This document shows positions 40,213 to 48,374 of a stretch of DNA of 64,000 bases, piece after piece. Origin of the DNA: Nocardiopsis_B mangrovi. Lineage in GTDB: Bacteria > Actinomycetota > Actinomycetes > Streptosporangiales > Streptosporangiaceae. The notes beneath the pieces were generated by a model. The model searched no databases. It saw nothing but the letters and a program-made list of their open reading frames with translations, and was not told where the DNA came from. The stretch covers positions 62,001-126,000 of the forward strand of contig NZ_JBHSFQ010000014.1 of assembly GCF_042653925.1 (NCBI RefSeq). The letters are read 5' to 3'. Numbering within the stretch: the first letter of the stretch is position 1; every line of letters starts with the position of its first letter. The position numbers were made by a program, and so were the translations under genes.

Positions 40213-40809
40213 ATGCCTCGACCTCGTGAGTTCGATGAAGATCGTGTGCTTCTCGCTATCCGTGACGAGTTCTGGGACAAGGGCTACGCGGCGACATCGA
40301 TGGACGACCTGCTGCGCGTGAGCGGGCTGGGCAAAGGCAGCCTCTACGGGGCGTTCGGGGATAAGCGCAGGCTGTTCCTGCGGGTGCTGCGCGACTACGA
40401 CGACGCGAACCTGCTGGTGCTGCGCGAGCGTCTGGCATCCGCGGCGCGGGGGATCGACGTGGTGCGCGAGTTCGTACTCGGCCCGACCGGCGATCCGACC
40501 GGGGCGATCGCGCGTCGGGGTTGCCTGCTGGCCAACAGCAACGCCGAGCTGGCCGCAAGCACTCCGGACGTCGCGGCCGAGGCTCGCCGCAGCTACGACG
40601 CGATCGCCACCGTCCTCACCGCGGCGCTGGAGCGCGCCCGGAGCGAAGGCGACCTCGACCCCGACATCGACCCTGCTGAGACCGCCCGCGCGGCCCTCGT
40701 CGCGCAACTCGGCCTCATCGCTCTCGGGCGCACCGGCATCGACATCGGAGCGCTCACCGTGATGGCCCGGTCCGCCCTGGCACGGTTGCTGCCCACTCCG
40801 GCGCGGTAG
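40213..40809 (+). CDS. TetR-family transcriptional regulator
   Basis: A 198-residue regulator. ATG 40213 (MPRPREFDEDRVLLAIRDEF) precedes a TetR/AcrR HTH (ATSMDDLLRVSGLGKGSLYG, AFGDKRRLFLRVLRDYDD). The ligand domain includes RRGCLLANSNAELAASTPDV, a TetR_C_16-type segment with a Cys that some family members use. The SDR gene follows 370 bp downstream on the same strand behind a palindromic site (41143-41164), so this protein is the likely repressor of the SDR. The gap 40810-41114 between them has no gene. Confidence 0.9.
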   Translation: MPRPREFDEDRVLLAIRDEFWDKGYAATSMDDLLRVSGLGKGSLYGAFGDKRRLFLRVLRDYDDANLLVLRERLASAARGIDVVREFVLGPTGDPTGAIARRGCLLANSNAELAASTPDVAAEARRSYDAIATVLTAALERARSEGDLDPDIDPAETARAALVAQLGLIALGRTGIDIGALTVMARSALARLLPTPAR

Positions 40810-41114
40810 CGCAACGCACCGGCCGGCCTGTACCGCCACGGCCTGCGACCGGATCCGAACCCCGGGGCGCGCCCTGAAGCCGTGCGCCGCGGCTCCTGCG
40901 GAGGGCCGCGCTCCGCCGGCCGGGCTCCCGCGCGCTGCCGGTCGTCAGGCGACTCGAATCGCGACCCGGCGGCCGATACCGCCGCGGCGGTCGGCACTGC
41001 CGTGGTGTGGCCCCGCAGGCGTCCGACCAGGGGTCGCGGGCGCGGGACCCCTGCCCGCAGCCTGCGCGGCCCGTCTACGGGGCCGCGCCGGGAATCCCCG
41101 ATGCCGAAGCAATC

Positions 41115-41164
41115 TTGACTGAGCGGTCCATATCGGCCAAGATTATGGACGTAACAGTCCATAA
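41115..41164 (+). promoter_or_regulatory. SDR promoter region with palindromic TetR-type operator
   Basis: TTGACT (41115-41120) may be the -35; GATTAT (41141-41146) is a poorly spaced -10 candidate. TTATGGAC-GTAACA-GTCCATAA (41143-41164) is a perfect palindrome with 8-bp arms, and another half-site GGTCCATA lies at 41126-41133. The start codon of the SDR is 17 bp downstream. Confidence 0.65.
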
Positions 41165-41180
41165 CTTGAAGGAGGGCGGC

Positions 41181-41915
41181 ATGGCCGTCTTGGAAGACAA
41201 GGTCGCCGTGGTCACCGGGGCCGGCACCGGCATCGGGTTCGCGACCGCGCGCGCATTCCGCGACGGGGGTGCCACGGTGTTCATCACCGGCCGCCGCAAA
41301 GACGCGCTCGACGCCGCGGTCGCCGAGCTCGGACCCGGCGTGACCGGCGTGGTCTGCGATGCTTCGGTGCCCTCAGAGCTCGATGCGTTCTACAGCACAG
41401 TGCGCGACCAGGCCGGACGCATCGACGTGCTGGTCGCCAACGCCGGCGTCGGCACCGCGGCGACGTTCGGCGAGGTGACGGAAGATCTGATCGACTCGGT
41501 GTTCGCCACCAACGTCAAGGGAACGATCTTCACGCTCCAGCAGGCGCTGCCGCTGCTCAGTACGAACGCTTCGGTGATCCTGACGGGTTCGACCGCTGCG
41601 ACCCGGCCCAACCTGGGACTTGAGGTCTACGCGGCGTCGAAGGCCGCGGTCCGCGCCCTGGCCCGCGGCTGGGCTCTCAGCGCGCGCACACACGGCTTCC
41701 GGGTCAACGTCGTATCCCCGGGCGGTACGCGCACCTCTGGTCTGCTTGAGCTGGTCTCACCCGAGATGCTCCAGCAGGCCGAAGGCGCTGTTCCCCTCGG
41801 CCGGCTCGCCGAGCCCGACGAGATCGCCGCCGTGACGACGTTCCTCGCCTCGGACGCGTCGAGCTACGTCAACGGTGCCGAGTTCTTCGCCGACGGTGGA
41901 TTCGCGCAGGCATGA
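41181..41915 (+). CDS. Short-chain dehydrogenase/reductase (SDR)
   Basis: A 244-residue classical SDR. The cofactor motif is VVTGAGTGIGFATARAF (TGxxxGIG), followed by the structural VLVANAGVG (NAG), Ser in ILTGSTAATRP, the catalytic YAASK (Tyr ~150, Lys ~154) and RVNVVSPGGTRTSG. Arg in the GRRKDAL stretch after beta-2 suggests NADPH preference. ATG 41181 has GGAGGG 5 nt upstream. Palindromic operator and an upstream TetR gene suggest induction by an electrophile or antibiotic-like ligand, as for many TetR-SDR pairs; the substrate is unknown. Confidence 0.93.
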   Translation: MAVLEDKVAVVTGAGTGIGFATARAFRDGGATVFITGRRKDALDAAVAELGPGVTGVVCDASVPSELDAFYSTVRDQAGRIDVLVANAGVGTAATFGEVTEDLIDSVFATNVKGTIFTLQQALPLLSTNASVILTGSTAATRPNLGLEVYAASKAAVRALARGWALSARTHGFRVNVVSPGGTRTSGLLELVSPEMLQQAEGAVPLGRLAEPDEIAAVTTFLASDASSYVNGAEFFADGGFAQA

Positions 41916-41952
41916 GCGCCTCGTAGCCGCGAGCGCGCTCACCCGGCGGAGG

Positions 41953-42816
41953 TCACCGCGGCCCGCCGGGGTGGCCGCGCAGGTGGCCGATGACGGCGCT
42001 GAGGTCCTGGTCGGCCAGGCCGGCGGTGCTCGCGGAGTGCAGCCGGTCGCGGGCGGCGGCCACCACCCCGCCCTCCAGGGCGCCCTCGGCCACCGCCAGC
42101 GCGAGGTCCTTCTCGGCGAGGCCGAGCGCGAAACCCGTGGGGGGCGCCGTCTCGGCCGTGATCTTGTCGCGCATGCGGGTGACCAGGGCGCCCGCGGGGC
42201 TGTCGGAGAGCGCGTCGAGGATCGTGTCGGTGCTCAGCCCGTGGGACTCGGCGAGGCGGATGGCCTCGCCGATGGCGACGGTCGCCGTGATGAAGGAGAG
42301 GTTCGCCGCGAGCTTGAGCGCGGCGCCCTCGCCGAGCCCGCCGACGTGGCGCAGGTCGCCGAGGCGGCCGAGCGGTTCGGCGCACGCGGCCACATCGGCA
42401 CCGGTACCGCCCGCGAAGATCTTGAGCTCGCCCGCGGACGCCTGGGGGAGGCTCCCGAGCACGGGGGCGTCGATGAGCCGGACGGAGATCGGGAGGCGGT
42501 CGCGCATCCGGTGGATCTCCGACGGGCCGATCGTCGACATCTCGGCGACGACGGTGTCGGGAGCGAGTCCGTCGGCGGCGCCGTCGGGACCGAAGAACAC
42601 GGCGTCGACCGCCTTCGGGGCCGCGAGCATCGAGATGACGAGATCGCGGTCGGCCGCGGCGCCGCGCGGGGTATCGGCCGCCCGGGCGCCCGCCGCAACG
42701 AGAGGGCGGGCGGATTCCGGGGTCCGATTCCACACGGTGACGTCGTATCCGGCGTCGGTGAGCCGGTGGGCCATGAGCGAACCCATGCGGCCCAGACCGA
42801 GAAACCCTATGCGCAT
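41953..42816 (-). CDS. NAD(P)-dependent beta-hydroxyacid dehydrogenase-like oxidoreductase
   Basis: A 287-residue protein of the 3-hydroxyisobutyrate/6-phosphogluconate dehydrogenase family. It opens with MRIGFLGLGRMGSLMAHRLT (GxGxxG) and has VTVWNRTPESARPLV. APVLGSLPQASAGELKIFAG replaces the usual DAPVSGG substrate loop. The catalytic Lys is in GGLGEGAALKLAANLSFITA, and the C-terminal helical domain ends with FALGLAEKDLALAVAEG. ATG 42816 directly precedes the Rossmann strand, so the upstream Met at 42837 is unlikely. It is convergent with the SDR. Confidence 0.9.
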   Translation of the reverse strand: MRIGFLGLGRMGSLMAHRLTDAGYDVTVWNRTPESARPLVAAGARAADTPRGAAADRDLVISMLAAPKAVDAVFFGPDGAADGLAPDTVVAEMSTIGPSEIHRMRDRLPISVRLIDAPVLGSLPQASAGELKIFAGGTGADVAACAEPLGRLGDLRHVGGLGEGAALKLAANLSFITATVAIGEAIRLAESHGLSTDTILDALSDSPAGALVTRMRDKITAETAPPTGFALGLAEKDLALAVAEGALEGGVVAAARDRLHSASTAGLADQDLSAVIGHLRGHPGGPR

Positions 42817-42984
42817 GGCCTCGGATGCTAACACCATGGAGTCGCCTGGTCACGGCATTGCGTCAGGGCGCTCGGCGGGTCGCGGTCGGCGGGGACCGGC
42901 CGGGGCCGAGGGAGGCCGCCGGGCGACCCGGCGGCCTCCCTCGCCCGCCGCCGCCCTGATCGCCGTCCGGCACGGGCAGGGCGC

Positions 42985-43527
42985 TCATGCCTTCGGCCGG
43001 CCGGTCGCCGGGGCCGGCCCGGTGGAGCGGTGGAGGGTGATGAGGGTGCCGACCGCCAGCACCGTCCACACGAGGCAGTAGCCGCCGAACACGGCGCCTC
43101 CGGCGTCGGTGGCGGCGGCGCGCACGAGCATGCCCACCGCGCCGGCCGCGGCCATCAGCGCGACCGCGCCGACGGCCGGCAGCACCGCCCACCGGGGCAG
43201 GCGCCGCGCCCGCGGCGTCCGGCAGAAGGCGAAGAGGAGCACGACGGTCAGGCCCACCGCGGCGTTGGCCCATTGGGCGCCCGCGACGTCGCCGGGGCCG
43301 TAGGCGTCGTAGGAACCCGCGGCCACCTCCGGTCCGCCGGTCACGCCGAGGCGCCCCTCCAGCGCGTAGTGGACCTTGGAGCCGACGTAGAGGAGGGTCC
43401 ACGCGGCGGCGCCGCCGGCCCACAGCCGGAGCCGGGCGGGCGGCGGGCCGGAGGCCGCCGCGGGGCGGGTGCGCGCGGGCGTGTGTGCGGTGGGCGGGGA
43501 GGGCCGGGAGGGCGCGGAGAAGGTCAT
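42985..43527 (-). CDS. Four-helix membrane protein
   Basis: A 180-residue protein with a disordered Pro/Ala/Thr N-terminus (~1-32) and four hydrophobic segments (LWAGGAAAWTLLYVGSKVHY, WANAAVGLTVVLLFAFC, WAVLPAVGAVALMAAAGAVG, GGAVFGGYCLVWTVLAVGTL). Between helices 1 and 2 is a conserved-looking VTGGPEVAAGSYDAYGPGDV loop. The overall plan resembles the DUF3995 group, but the family is not certain. ATG 43527 is the only good start; a hairpin terminator of the upstream metQ lies at 43582-43601, so it is a separate transcript. Confidence 0.7.
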   Translation of the reverse strand: MTFSAPSRPSPPTAHTPARTRPAAASGPPPARLRLWAGGAAAWTLLYVGSKVHYALEGRLGVTGGPEVAAGSYDAYGPGDVAGAQWANAAVGLTVVLLFAFCRTPRARRLPRWAVLPAVGAVALMAAAGAVGMLVRAAATDAGGAVFGGYCLVWTVLAVGTLITLHRSTGPAPATGRPKA

Positions 43528-43581
43528 GGCACGAGCGTGGCCCGACGCGACCGGCCCGGTCATCCCGCGCGGGAGGGGGCG

Positions 43582-43601
43582 CCTCCCCCGTGCGGGGGAG
43601 G
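43582..43601. terminator. Perfect hairpin downstream of metQ
   Basis: CCTCCCCCG (43582-43590) and CGGGGGAGG (43593-43601) are exact complements with a two-base loop, inside a larger GC-rich fold. It sits 50-70 bp past the metQ stop on the minus strand. Confidence 0.6.
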
Positions 43602-43649
43602 GGCGCACGCCCCCGCGGCCCCCGGGCCGGCGCCCGGGCGGGAAGCGGG

Positions 43650-44492
43650 TCAGAAGACGGGGATCAGGGTCTCGCCGAAGTTCTCCTCGATGAACGCCTT
43701 GGACTCCGGTGAGCGCATCAGCTCGACGTACTGCGCCACCCGGGGGTCGTCCTCGTCGCCCGAGTCGACGGCGACGATGTTGACATAGGGGCTGTCCGCT
43801 GCGTCCTCGACGAGGATCCCGTCCGCTCGGGGGGTGAGCCCGGCCTCGGCGGCGAACCCGCCGTTGATGATGGACGCGTCGGCGTCCTCCAGGCTGCGGG
43901 GGAGCAGCGCCGCGTCGATCTCCTCGAACGCGAAGTCCCTGGGGTTGTCCTGGATATCGGCGACCGTGTGGTTCTCGCCTTCGGCGTCGGGGTCCAGGGT
44001 GACGAGGCCGCCCTCTTGGAGGAGCAGCAGCGAGCGGGAGCCGTTGGTGACGTCGTTGGGGATGGCGATGGTGGCGCCGTCGGGCAGGTCGGCGGGGTCG
44101 TCGACGGTGTCGGAGTACAGTGCCAGCGGGGCGAGGTAGGTCTCGGCGACCGGCACGATGCCGGTTCCCGACGCCTCGTTGAACTCCTCCAGGAACGGGG
44201 CGTGCTGGAAGGCGTTGGCGTCCAGGTCGCCGTCGGCCAGCGCCGTGTTGGGGACGTTGTAGTCGGAGAACTCCACGACCTCGACCTCCAGGCCGGTATC
44301 GCTCTTCTCGGCGAGGTCCGCGACGTTGCGGGCGATGTCGCCGCCGTCCCCGGCGGTGACCCCGACGCGCAGCGGGCCCGTGTACGCGCCGCCGTCGCCA
44401 TCGCCGTCGGAGGCCCGTTCGGAGGGCGCCCCGCACGCGCCCGCGGCCAGGGTCGCGATCAGGACCGCGGGGAGGACGAAGTGCCTGTGCAC
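43650..44492 (-). CDS. metQ: MetQ/NlpA-family substrate-binding lipoprotein (orphan)
   Basis: A 280-residue lipoprotein. The signal peptide ends with the lipobox LAAGACGAP (lipidated Cys20), followed by a Gly/Asp/Ser linker. The NlpA fold shows RVGVTAGDGGDIARNVADLA, VEVVEFSDYNVPNTALADGD, DANAFQHAPFLEEFN, IAIPNDVTNGSRSLLLLQEG and YVNIVAVDSGDEDDPRVAQY. It would bind D/L-methionine or a related amino acid outside the membrane. The MetN ATPase and MetI permease normally beside it are absent here, so it must pair with a transporter elsewhere. The AT-rich stretch at 44544-44575 is the probable promoter. Confidence 0.9.
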   Translation of the reverse strand: MHRHFVLPAVLIATLAAGACGAPSERASDGDGDGGAYTGPLRVGVTAGDGGDIARNVADLAEKSDTGLEVEVVEFSDYNVPNTALADGDLDANAFQHAPFLEEFNEASGTGIVPVAETYLAPLALYSDTVDDPADLPDGATIAIPNDVTNGSRSLLLLQEGGLVTLDPDAEGENHTVADIQDNPRDFAFEEIDAALLPRSLEDADASIINGGFAAEAGLTPRADGILVEDAADSPYVNIVAVDSGDEDDPRVAQYVELMRSPESKAFIEENFGETLIPVF

Positions 44493-44754
44493 AGCCGATC
44501 AACACCTTTCCAGGCGCGCGTGAGGGGACGGCGCCGAGCATAGGGAACTATATAAGTAGGAAAAATAGATTTTAGCCGCCGAAGCGCGTCGACACGCCGA
44601 CGGGTCCGGAGCGCGGTGCCGTGGCGCGCCGGACGCATTAGCGTGGCGACGTCACGCGTGGTGGCGACGGCGCGCCATCCGTGCGGTCCCGGCGGCGGCC
44701 GCCCCCCGGTGGGCCGCGGCGGCCGCCCTCATCGACGAAAGGACACGAGGCTTC

Positions 44755-45663
44755 GTGCGTGCGATCGAGTACTCCCGGTTCGGCGGCCCCGAGGTGCTGG
44801 AGCAGGTCGAGACCGACCCCCCGCGGCCCGGCGACGGCGAGGTGCGGATCCGCGTGCTCGCGGCCGGGGTGAACCCCGTCGACGTCAAGCAGCGGTCGGG
44901 CATGTTCGCCGACGCCCCCGCGCCCGCGGATCCCGTGGTCCCCGGCCACGAGGCCGTGGGCACCATCGAGGAGATCGGGCCCGGGGTCAGCGGCGTCGAG
45001 ATCGGCCAAGAGGTGTTCGGCTGGACCGGGGGCGGCGGTTACGCGGAGTCCGCCACCCTGACCACCTTCTTCCCGGTGATCGAGGGCCTGACCGTCTACC
45101 AGGCCGCGGCGCTGCCCGTCGCGGGGGAGGCCGCCGTGCGCGGGATCGCCGCGCTCGGGGTGGACTCCGGCCGAACGCTCCTGGTGAACGGGGCCTCGGG
45201 CGCGGTCGGCACCATCGCGGTGCAGCTCGCCGCCGCCCAGGAGATCGTGGTCATCGGCACCGCGAGCCCGACCAAGCAGGCGCACGTGGCCTCGCTGGGC
45301 GCCACCCCCGTGGTCTACGGCGACGGCTGGGCCGACCGCGTCCGCGAGATCGCCCCGAACGGGGTCGACGCGGTCTTCGACGTCGCCGGGCACGGGGTGC
45401 TGGCGGACGCCGTCGCGCTGGCGGGCGGGGCGGACCGGGTGGTCACCATCGCCGACGGCGCCGCCTTCGACGCGGGGGTGGAGTTCCTGGTCGGCACCGC
45501 CGAGGACCAGACGGAGGAGGTGCTGGCGATGCTCGCCGAGGCGGTCACCCGCGAACAGGTGGTGCTGCCCGCGCCGCGGCTGTTCCCGCTCGACCAGGCC
45601 GCGGAGGCCCACCGGGCCAGCGAACGCGGCCAGGGCCTCGGCAAAATCCTGCTCGTCCCCTGA
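44755..45663 (+). CDS. NADP-dependent quinone reductase-like oxidoreductase
   Basis: A 302-residue zinc-free medium-chain dehydrogenase. GroES-like half: RAIEYSRFGGPEVLEQVETD, VRIRVLAAGVNPVDVKQRSG and VPGHEAVGTIEEIGPGVSGV. Rossmann half: LLVNGASGAVGTIAVQLAAA, with the Ala/Ser/Gly dinucleotide loop, and VDAVFDVAGHGVLADAVALA. It ends HRASERGQGLGKILLVP, typical of the family. GTG 44755 starts the conserved MRAIEYSRFG. No zinc-binding Cys set is present. Probably reduces quinones or enones with NADPH. A ROK-type HTH remnant follows directly downstream. Confidence 0.9.
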   Translation: MRAIEYSRFGGPEVLEQVETDPPRPGDGEVRIRVLAAGVNPVDVKQRSGMFADAPAPADPVVPGHEAVGTIEEIGPGVSGVEIGQEVFGWTGGGGYAESATLTTFFPVIEGLTVYQAAALPVAGEAAVRGIAALGVDSGRTLLVNGASGAVGTIAVQLAAAQEIVVIGTASPTKQAHVASLGATPVVYGDGWADRVREIAPNGVDAVFDVAGHGVLADAVALAGGADRVVTIADGAAFDAGVEFLVGTAEDQTEEVLAMLAEAVTREQVVLPAPRLFPLDQAAEAHRASERGQGLGKILLVP

Positions 45664-45666
45664 CCC

Positions 45667-45830
45667 GCGGGCCGACGTCGCCGCGGCCACCGGCCTGGCC
45701 GCGTCCACGGTCTCCAGCGTCGTCGGCGAGCTGATCGAGCGCGGCCCGCTCCGTGAGACCGGTGCCGCCTCCGGCGCGCGCCGGAGGCGGCCGCCCGGGG
45801 GTGCTGGAGGTCGACCGCGGTCCGTCGCCG
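45667..45830 (+). pseudogene. ROK-family repressor HTH remnant
   Basis: RADVAAATGLAASTVSSVVG, ELIERGPLRETGAASGARR is the winged helix-turn-helix of ROK/NagC-type regulators. A one-base shift at the C/G run near 45797 puts the next expected element (VLEVDRG) in another frame. There is no start codon and no kinase-like domain. The rest of the gap to 46167 shows nothing convincing. Confidence 0.6.
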
Positions 45831-46167
45831 CGGCCGGCCTCGCGCTCAACGTCGACCAGGCGCGCCGCCCGGCGGAGGTCCGGTCGGGCCCGCCCGAGGC
45901 CGTGCCCCACAGGCCCCCTCAGCGGCGTCCGCTCGGCCCGCGGCCATGCTGAGGCGGGGGAGTGCCCCGATCCCGGCCTCCGGGCGGCCGGGTCCGGATG
46001 GACCTGGTGGCCAGGTATGCGCCGATTCGCGCGAAGTCCGCTGATGTGTCGCCCGCCACACGGCCCGGCGCGGTCGCCGCGGGCGCCGGGCGGACGCGGT
46101 GGCGACCCGCCGTCGACCCCGATTCCGGCCGTCCCGTGTATCGGCGCTGGTGACGCGGTGCCCGCGC

Positions 46168-46659
46168 TCATCCCCCGCCGGCGCTCGCGCGTTCGCGCCC
46201 GGACGCGGCCCGCGGCCAGGGCCGTTCGTCGCGCTCCTCGATGCTCGCGTTGAACCGGGTCAGCATCTCGGTCAGCCGGCCGATGTCCTTCGAGGTCCAG
46301 CCGTCGAGCGCCGCCGCCAGACCGTCGCGGATGCGGGACCGGTCCTCGGCCAGGCGCCGGGCGCCCTCGTCGGTCATGCTGAACTTGCGCGCCATCCCGC
46401 CGTCGGGATCGGGGATGCGCCGCACCAGCCCCGACCGCATCATCGCGCCGGTCTGCCGGTGCACGGTCGACGCGTCCAGCCGGAACGCGTGGGCGAGTTC
46501 GCCATTCGACATCGGGCCTTCGGTCTCCAGTCGGCTGAGCAGGACATACGCCGACCGCTCCAGGGCCCGCGGCCCGCACGCCGAGCCCGGCGGGCCCATG
46601 GCCGAATGGCGGCCGGCGAGCATGAGCTCCCGTTCCAGGACCTCCAGCAGGGCTTCCAT
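46168..46659 (-). CDS. MarR-family transcriptional regulator
   Basis: A 163-residue winged-helix regulator. ATG 46659 has GGAGG 4 nt upstream. Visible parts are the N-terminal dimerisation helix, LERSAYVLLSRLETEGPMSN, the HTH GELAHAFRLDASTVHRQTGA, the wing LVRRIPDPDGGMARKFSMTD and C-terminal helices ending NASIEERDERPW. It is divergent from the MFS transporter; repeated TGTACGATGCAC motifs in the gap are probable binding sites. Typical MarR-MFS arrangement in which drug-like ligands relieve repression. Confidence 0.9.
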   Translation of the reverse strand: MEALLEVLERELMLAGRHSAMGPPGSACGPRALERSAYVLLSRLETEGPMSNGELAHAFRLDASTVHRQTGAMMRSGLVRRIPDPDGGMARKFSMTDEGARRLAEDRSRIRDGLAAALDGWTSKDIGRLTEMLTRFNASIEERDERPWPRAASGRERASAGGG

Positions 46660-46732
46660 CCGGCCTCCACATGCTGTGCCGCGCCGCACCTCCGGGCGTT
46701 CTGGTGACGGAGGTTACTACTGATATGCGAAT

Positions 46733-46762
46733 TGTACGATGCACCCTTTATGTACGATGCAC
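46733..46762. promoter_or_regulatory. Direct-repeat operator between MarR and MFS genes
   Basis: TGTACGATGCAC occurs at 46733-46744 and 46751-46762, an 18-bp period. The repeat lies 60 bp before the preferred MFS start (46822) and about 75-100 bp from the MarR start. If translation began at ATG 46750 the repeat would be coding (Met-Tyr-Asp-Ala twice), which seems less likely. Confidence 0.6.
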
Positions 46763-46821
46763 TCGCGCGTCAGGGGGAGACCGCCACTGCCCCCGGCGGC
46801 CGACGCGATGTGGAGGCATCC

Positions 46822-48267
46822 TTGAGCGCAACCGAGGTCGTATCCGGCACCGGAGGAGGGGCGGCGCCCCTGCCCAGATCCGGATCCGTGATCACGGCAC
46901 TGGCGACGGCGGGCATCGTCGTCGCCGTCATGCAGACGGTGATGATCCCGATCGTCCCCGCCCTGCCCGCCCTCATCGGCGCGTCGGTGGCCGACGCGTC
47001 GTGGGCGCTGACCGCGCCGCTGCTCGCCGGCGCCGTGGCGACCCCGGTGGCGGGCCGGCTCGGCGACATGTTCGGCAAGCGCCGGGTGCTGCTGGCCAGC
47101 CTCGGGATCCTGGTCGCGGGATCGCTGGTGGGGGCCTTCAGCTCCTCCCTGGTGCCGCTGGTCGTCGGCCGCGCCCTCCAGGGCTGCGCCATGGGGGTGA
47201 TCCCGCTCGGCATCAGCCTCATGCGCGACGAACTCCCGCCCGAACGGCTCGGCTCGGCGATCGGGCTGATGAGCTCCTCCCTCGGGGTGGGCGGCGCCCT
47301 GGGCCTGCCTGCTGCGGCGGCGGTCGCCCAGTACGCCGACTGGCACGCGCTGTTCTGGGCGTCCGCGCTCATGGGGGCCGTCGCGCTGGTCTGGGTGGCG
47401 CGCGCGGTCCCGGAGTCGGCGCAGCGCAGCGGCGGCCGGTTCGACGCCGTGGGCGCCGTCGGGCTGTCGATCGGGCTCACCTGCCTGCTGCTGGCGGTGT
47501 CCAAGGGCGGGGCGTGGGGCTGGACCAGCACCACCACCGTGGGCCTGCTGGCCACGGCCGCCGTCGTCTTCACGGGCTGGGCGCTGTGGGAGCTGCGCGC
47601 CCCCGACCCGCTGGTGGACCTGCGGACCACGGTCCGCCGCCAGGTCCTGCTGACCAACATCACCTCGGTGGCGGTCGGCTTCTCGATGTTCGCCCAGGCG
47701 CTGGTCCTGCCCCAGCTGCTCCAGCTCCCCGAATCGACCGGGTACGGACTCGGGCGGTCGATGCTGGTCGCCGGGGCGTGTGTGGCCCCGGGCGGGCTGA
47801 TGATGCTGTTCATCTCGCCGGTGGCGGCCCGGGTCGCCAAGGCGTGGGGGTCGAAGGCGTCGCTGATGATCGGCACCGTGATCATCACCGCCGGCTACGC
47901 CCTGGGACTGGTCTTCCTGGACGAGGTCTGGCAGATCGTGGTCGTCGGGTGCGTCATCGGCTGCGGCGTGGCCATGGCCTACTCGGCCCTGCCCGCGCTG
48001 ATCATGTCGGCGGTGCCGACGTCGGAGACCGCGGCGGCCAACGGCTTCAACGCGCTGATGAGGTCGATCGGCACGTCGACCGCCAGCGCCGTCACGGGTG
48101 TGGTGCTGGCCTACACGACCACGCAGGTGGGCTCGCTGGAGGTGCCGACCCTGGACGGCTTCCGCGCGGCGCTGGCGATCGGCGCCGTGGCCGCGCTGGC
48201 CGGCCTCGCCCTCGCCGCCTTCATCCCCGGCCGTCCCCGAACCGTCGTTGGCGCCGCCCGGCCATAA
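46822..48267 (+). CDS. MFS drug-efflux transporter (DHA2-like)
   Basis: A ~481-residue transporter. TTG 46822 has GGAGG 5 nt upstream and is preferred over ATG 46750, which has no ribosome site and runs through the operator repeat. About 14 hydrophobic helices are seen, starting TALATAGIVVAVMQTVMIPI. The MFS motif A-like loop is GRLGDMFGKRRVLLA after helix 2, and LVVGRALQGCAMGVIPLGIS fits helix 4 motif B. It probably exports drugs by proton antiport. The divergent MarR gene is its likely repressor. Confidence 0.9.
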   Translation: MSATEVVSGTGGGAAPLPRSGSVITALATAGIVVAVMQTVMIPIVPALPALIGASVADASWALTAPLLAGAVATPVAGRLGDMFGKRRVLLASLGILVAGSLVGAFSSSLVPLVVGRALQGCAMGVIPLGISLMRDELPPERLGSAIGLMSSSLGVGGALGLPAAAAVAQYADWHALFWASALMGAVALVWVARAVPESAQRSGGRFDAVGAVGLSIGLTCLLLAVSKGGAWGWTSTTTVGLLATAAVVFTGWALWELRAPDPLVDLRTTVRRQVLLTNITSVAVGFSMFAQALVLPQLLQLPESTGYGLGRSMLVAGACVAPGGLMMLFISPVAARVAKAWGSKASLMIGTVIITAGYALGLVFLDEVWQIVVVGCVIGCGVAMAYSALPALIMSAVPTSETAAANGFNALMRSIGTSTASAVTGVVLAYTTTQVGSLEVPTLDGFRAALAIGAVAALAGLALAAFIPGRPRTVVGAARP

Positions 48268-48374
48268 GTGGACATTTCCGAAGTGGTCGGGGGTGACGGG
48301 CGTGCGTTAGGCTCCCCGCTGCCGGGGTCGGGGGACCACGGCACCAGGTGAACACGGCATGCGGGGGCAACGGG

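Noticed and set aside
44493..44754. Possible SAM/S-box riboswitch before metQ
   Set aside because: The AT-rich stretch is too short, and I could not find the conserved S-box core or its helices.
46732..46824. Longer MFS start at TTG 46732 or ATG 46750
   Set aside because: Neither has a ribosome site and both would translate the direct-repeat operator. TTG 46822 has GGAGG at the right spacing.
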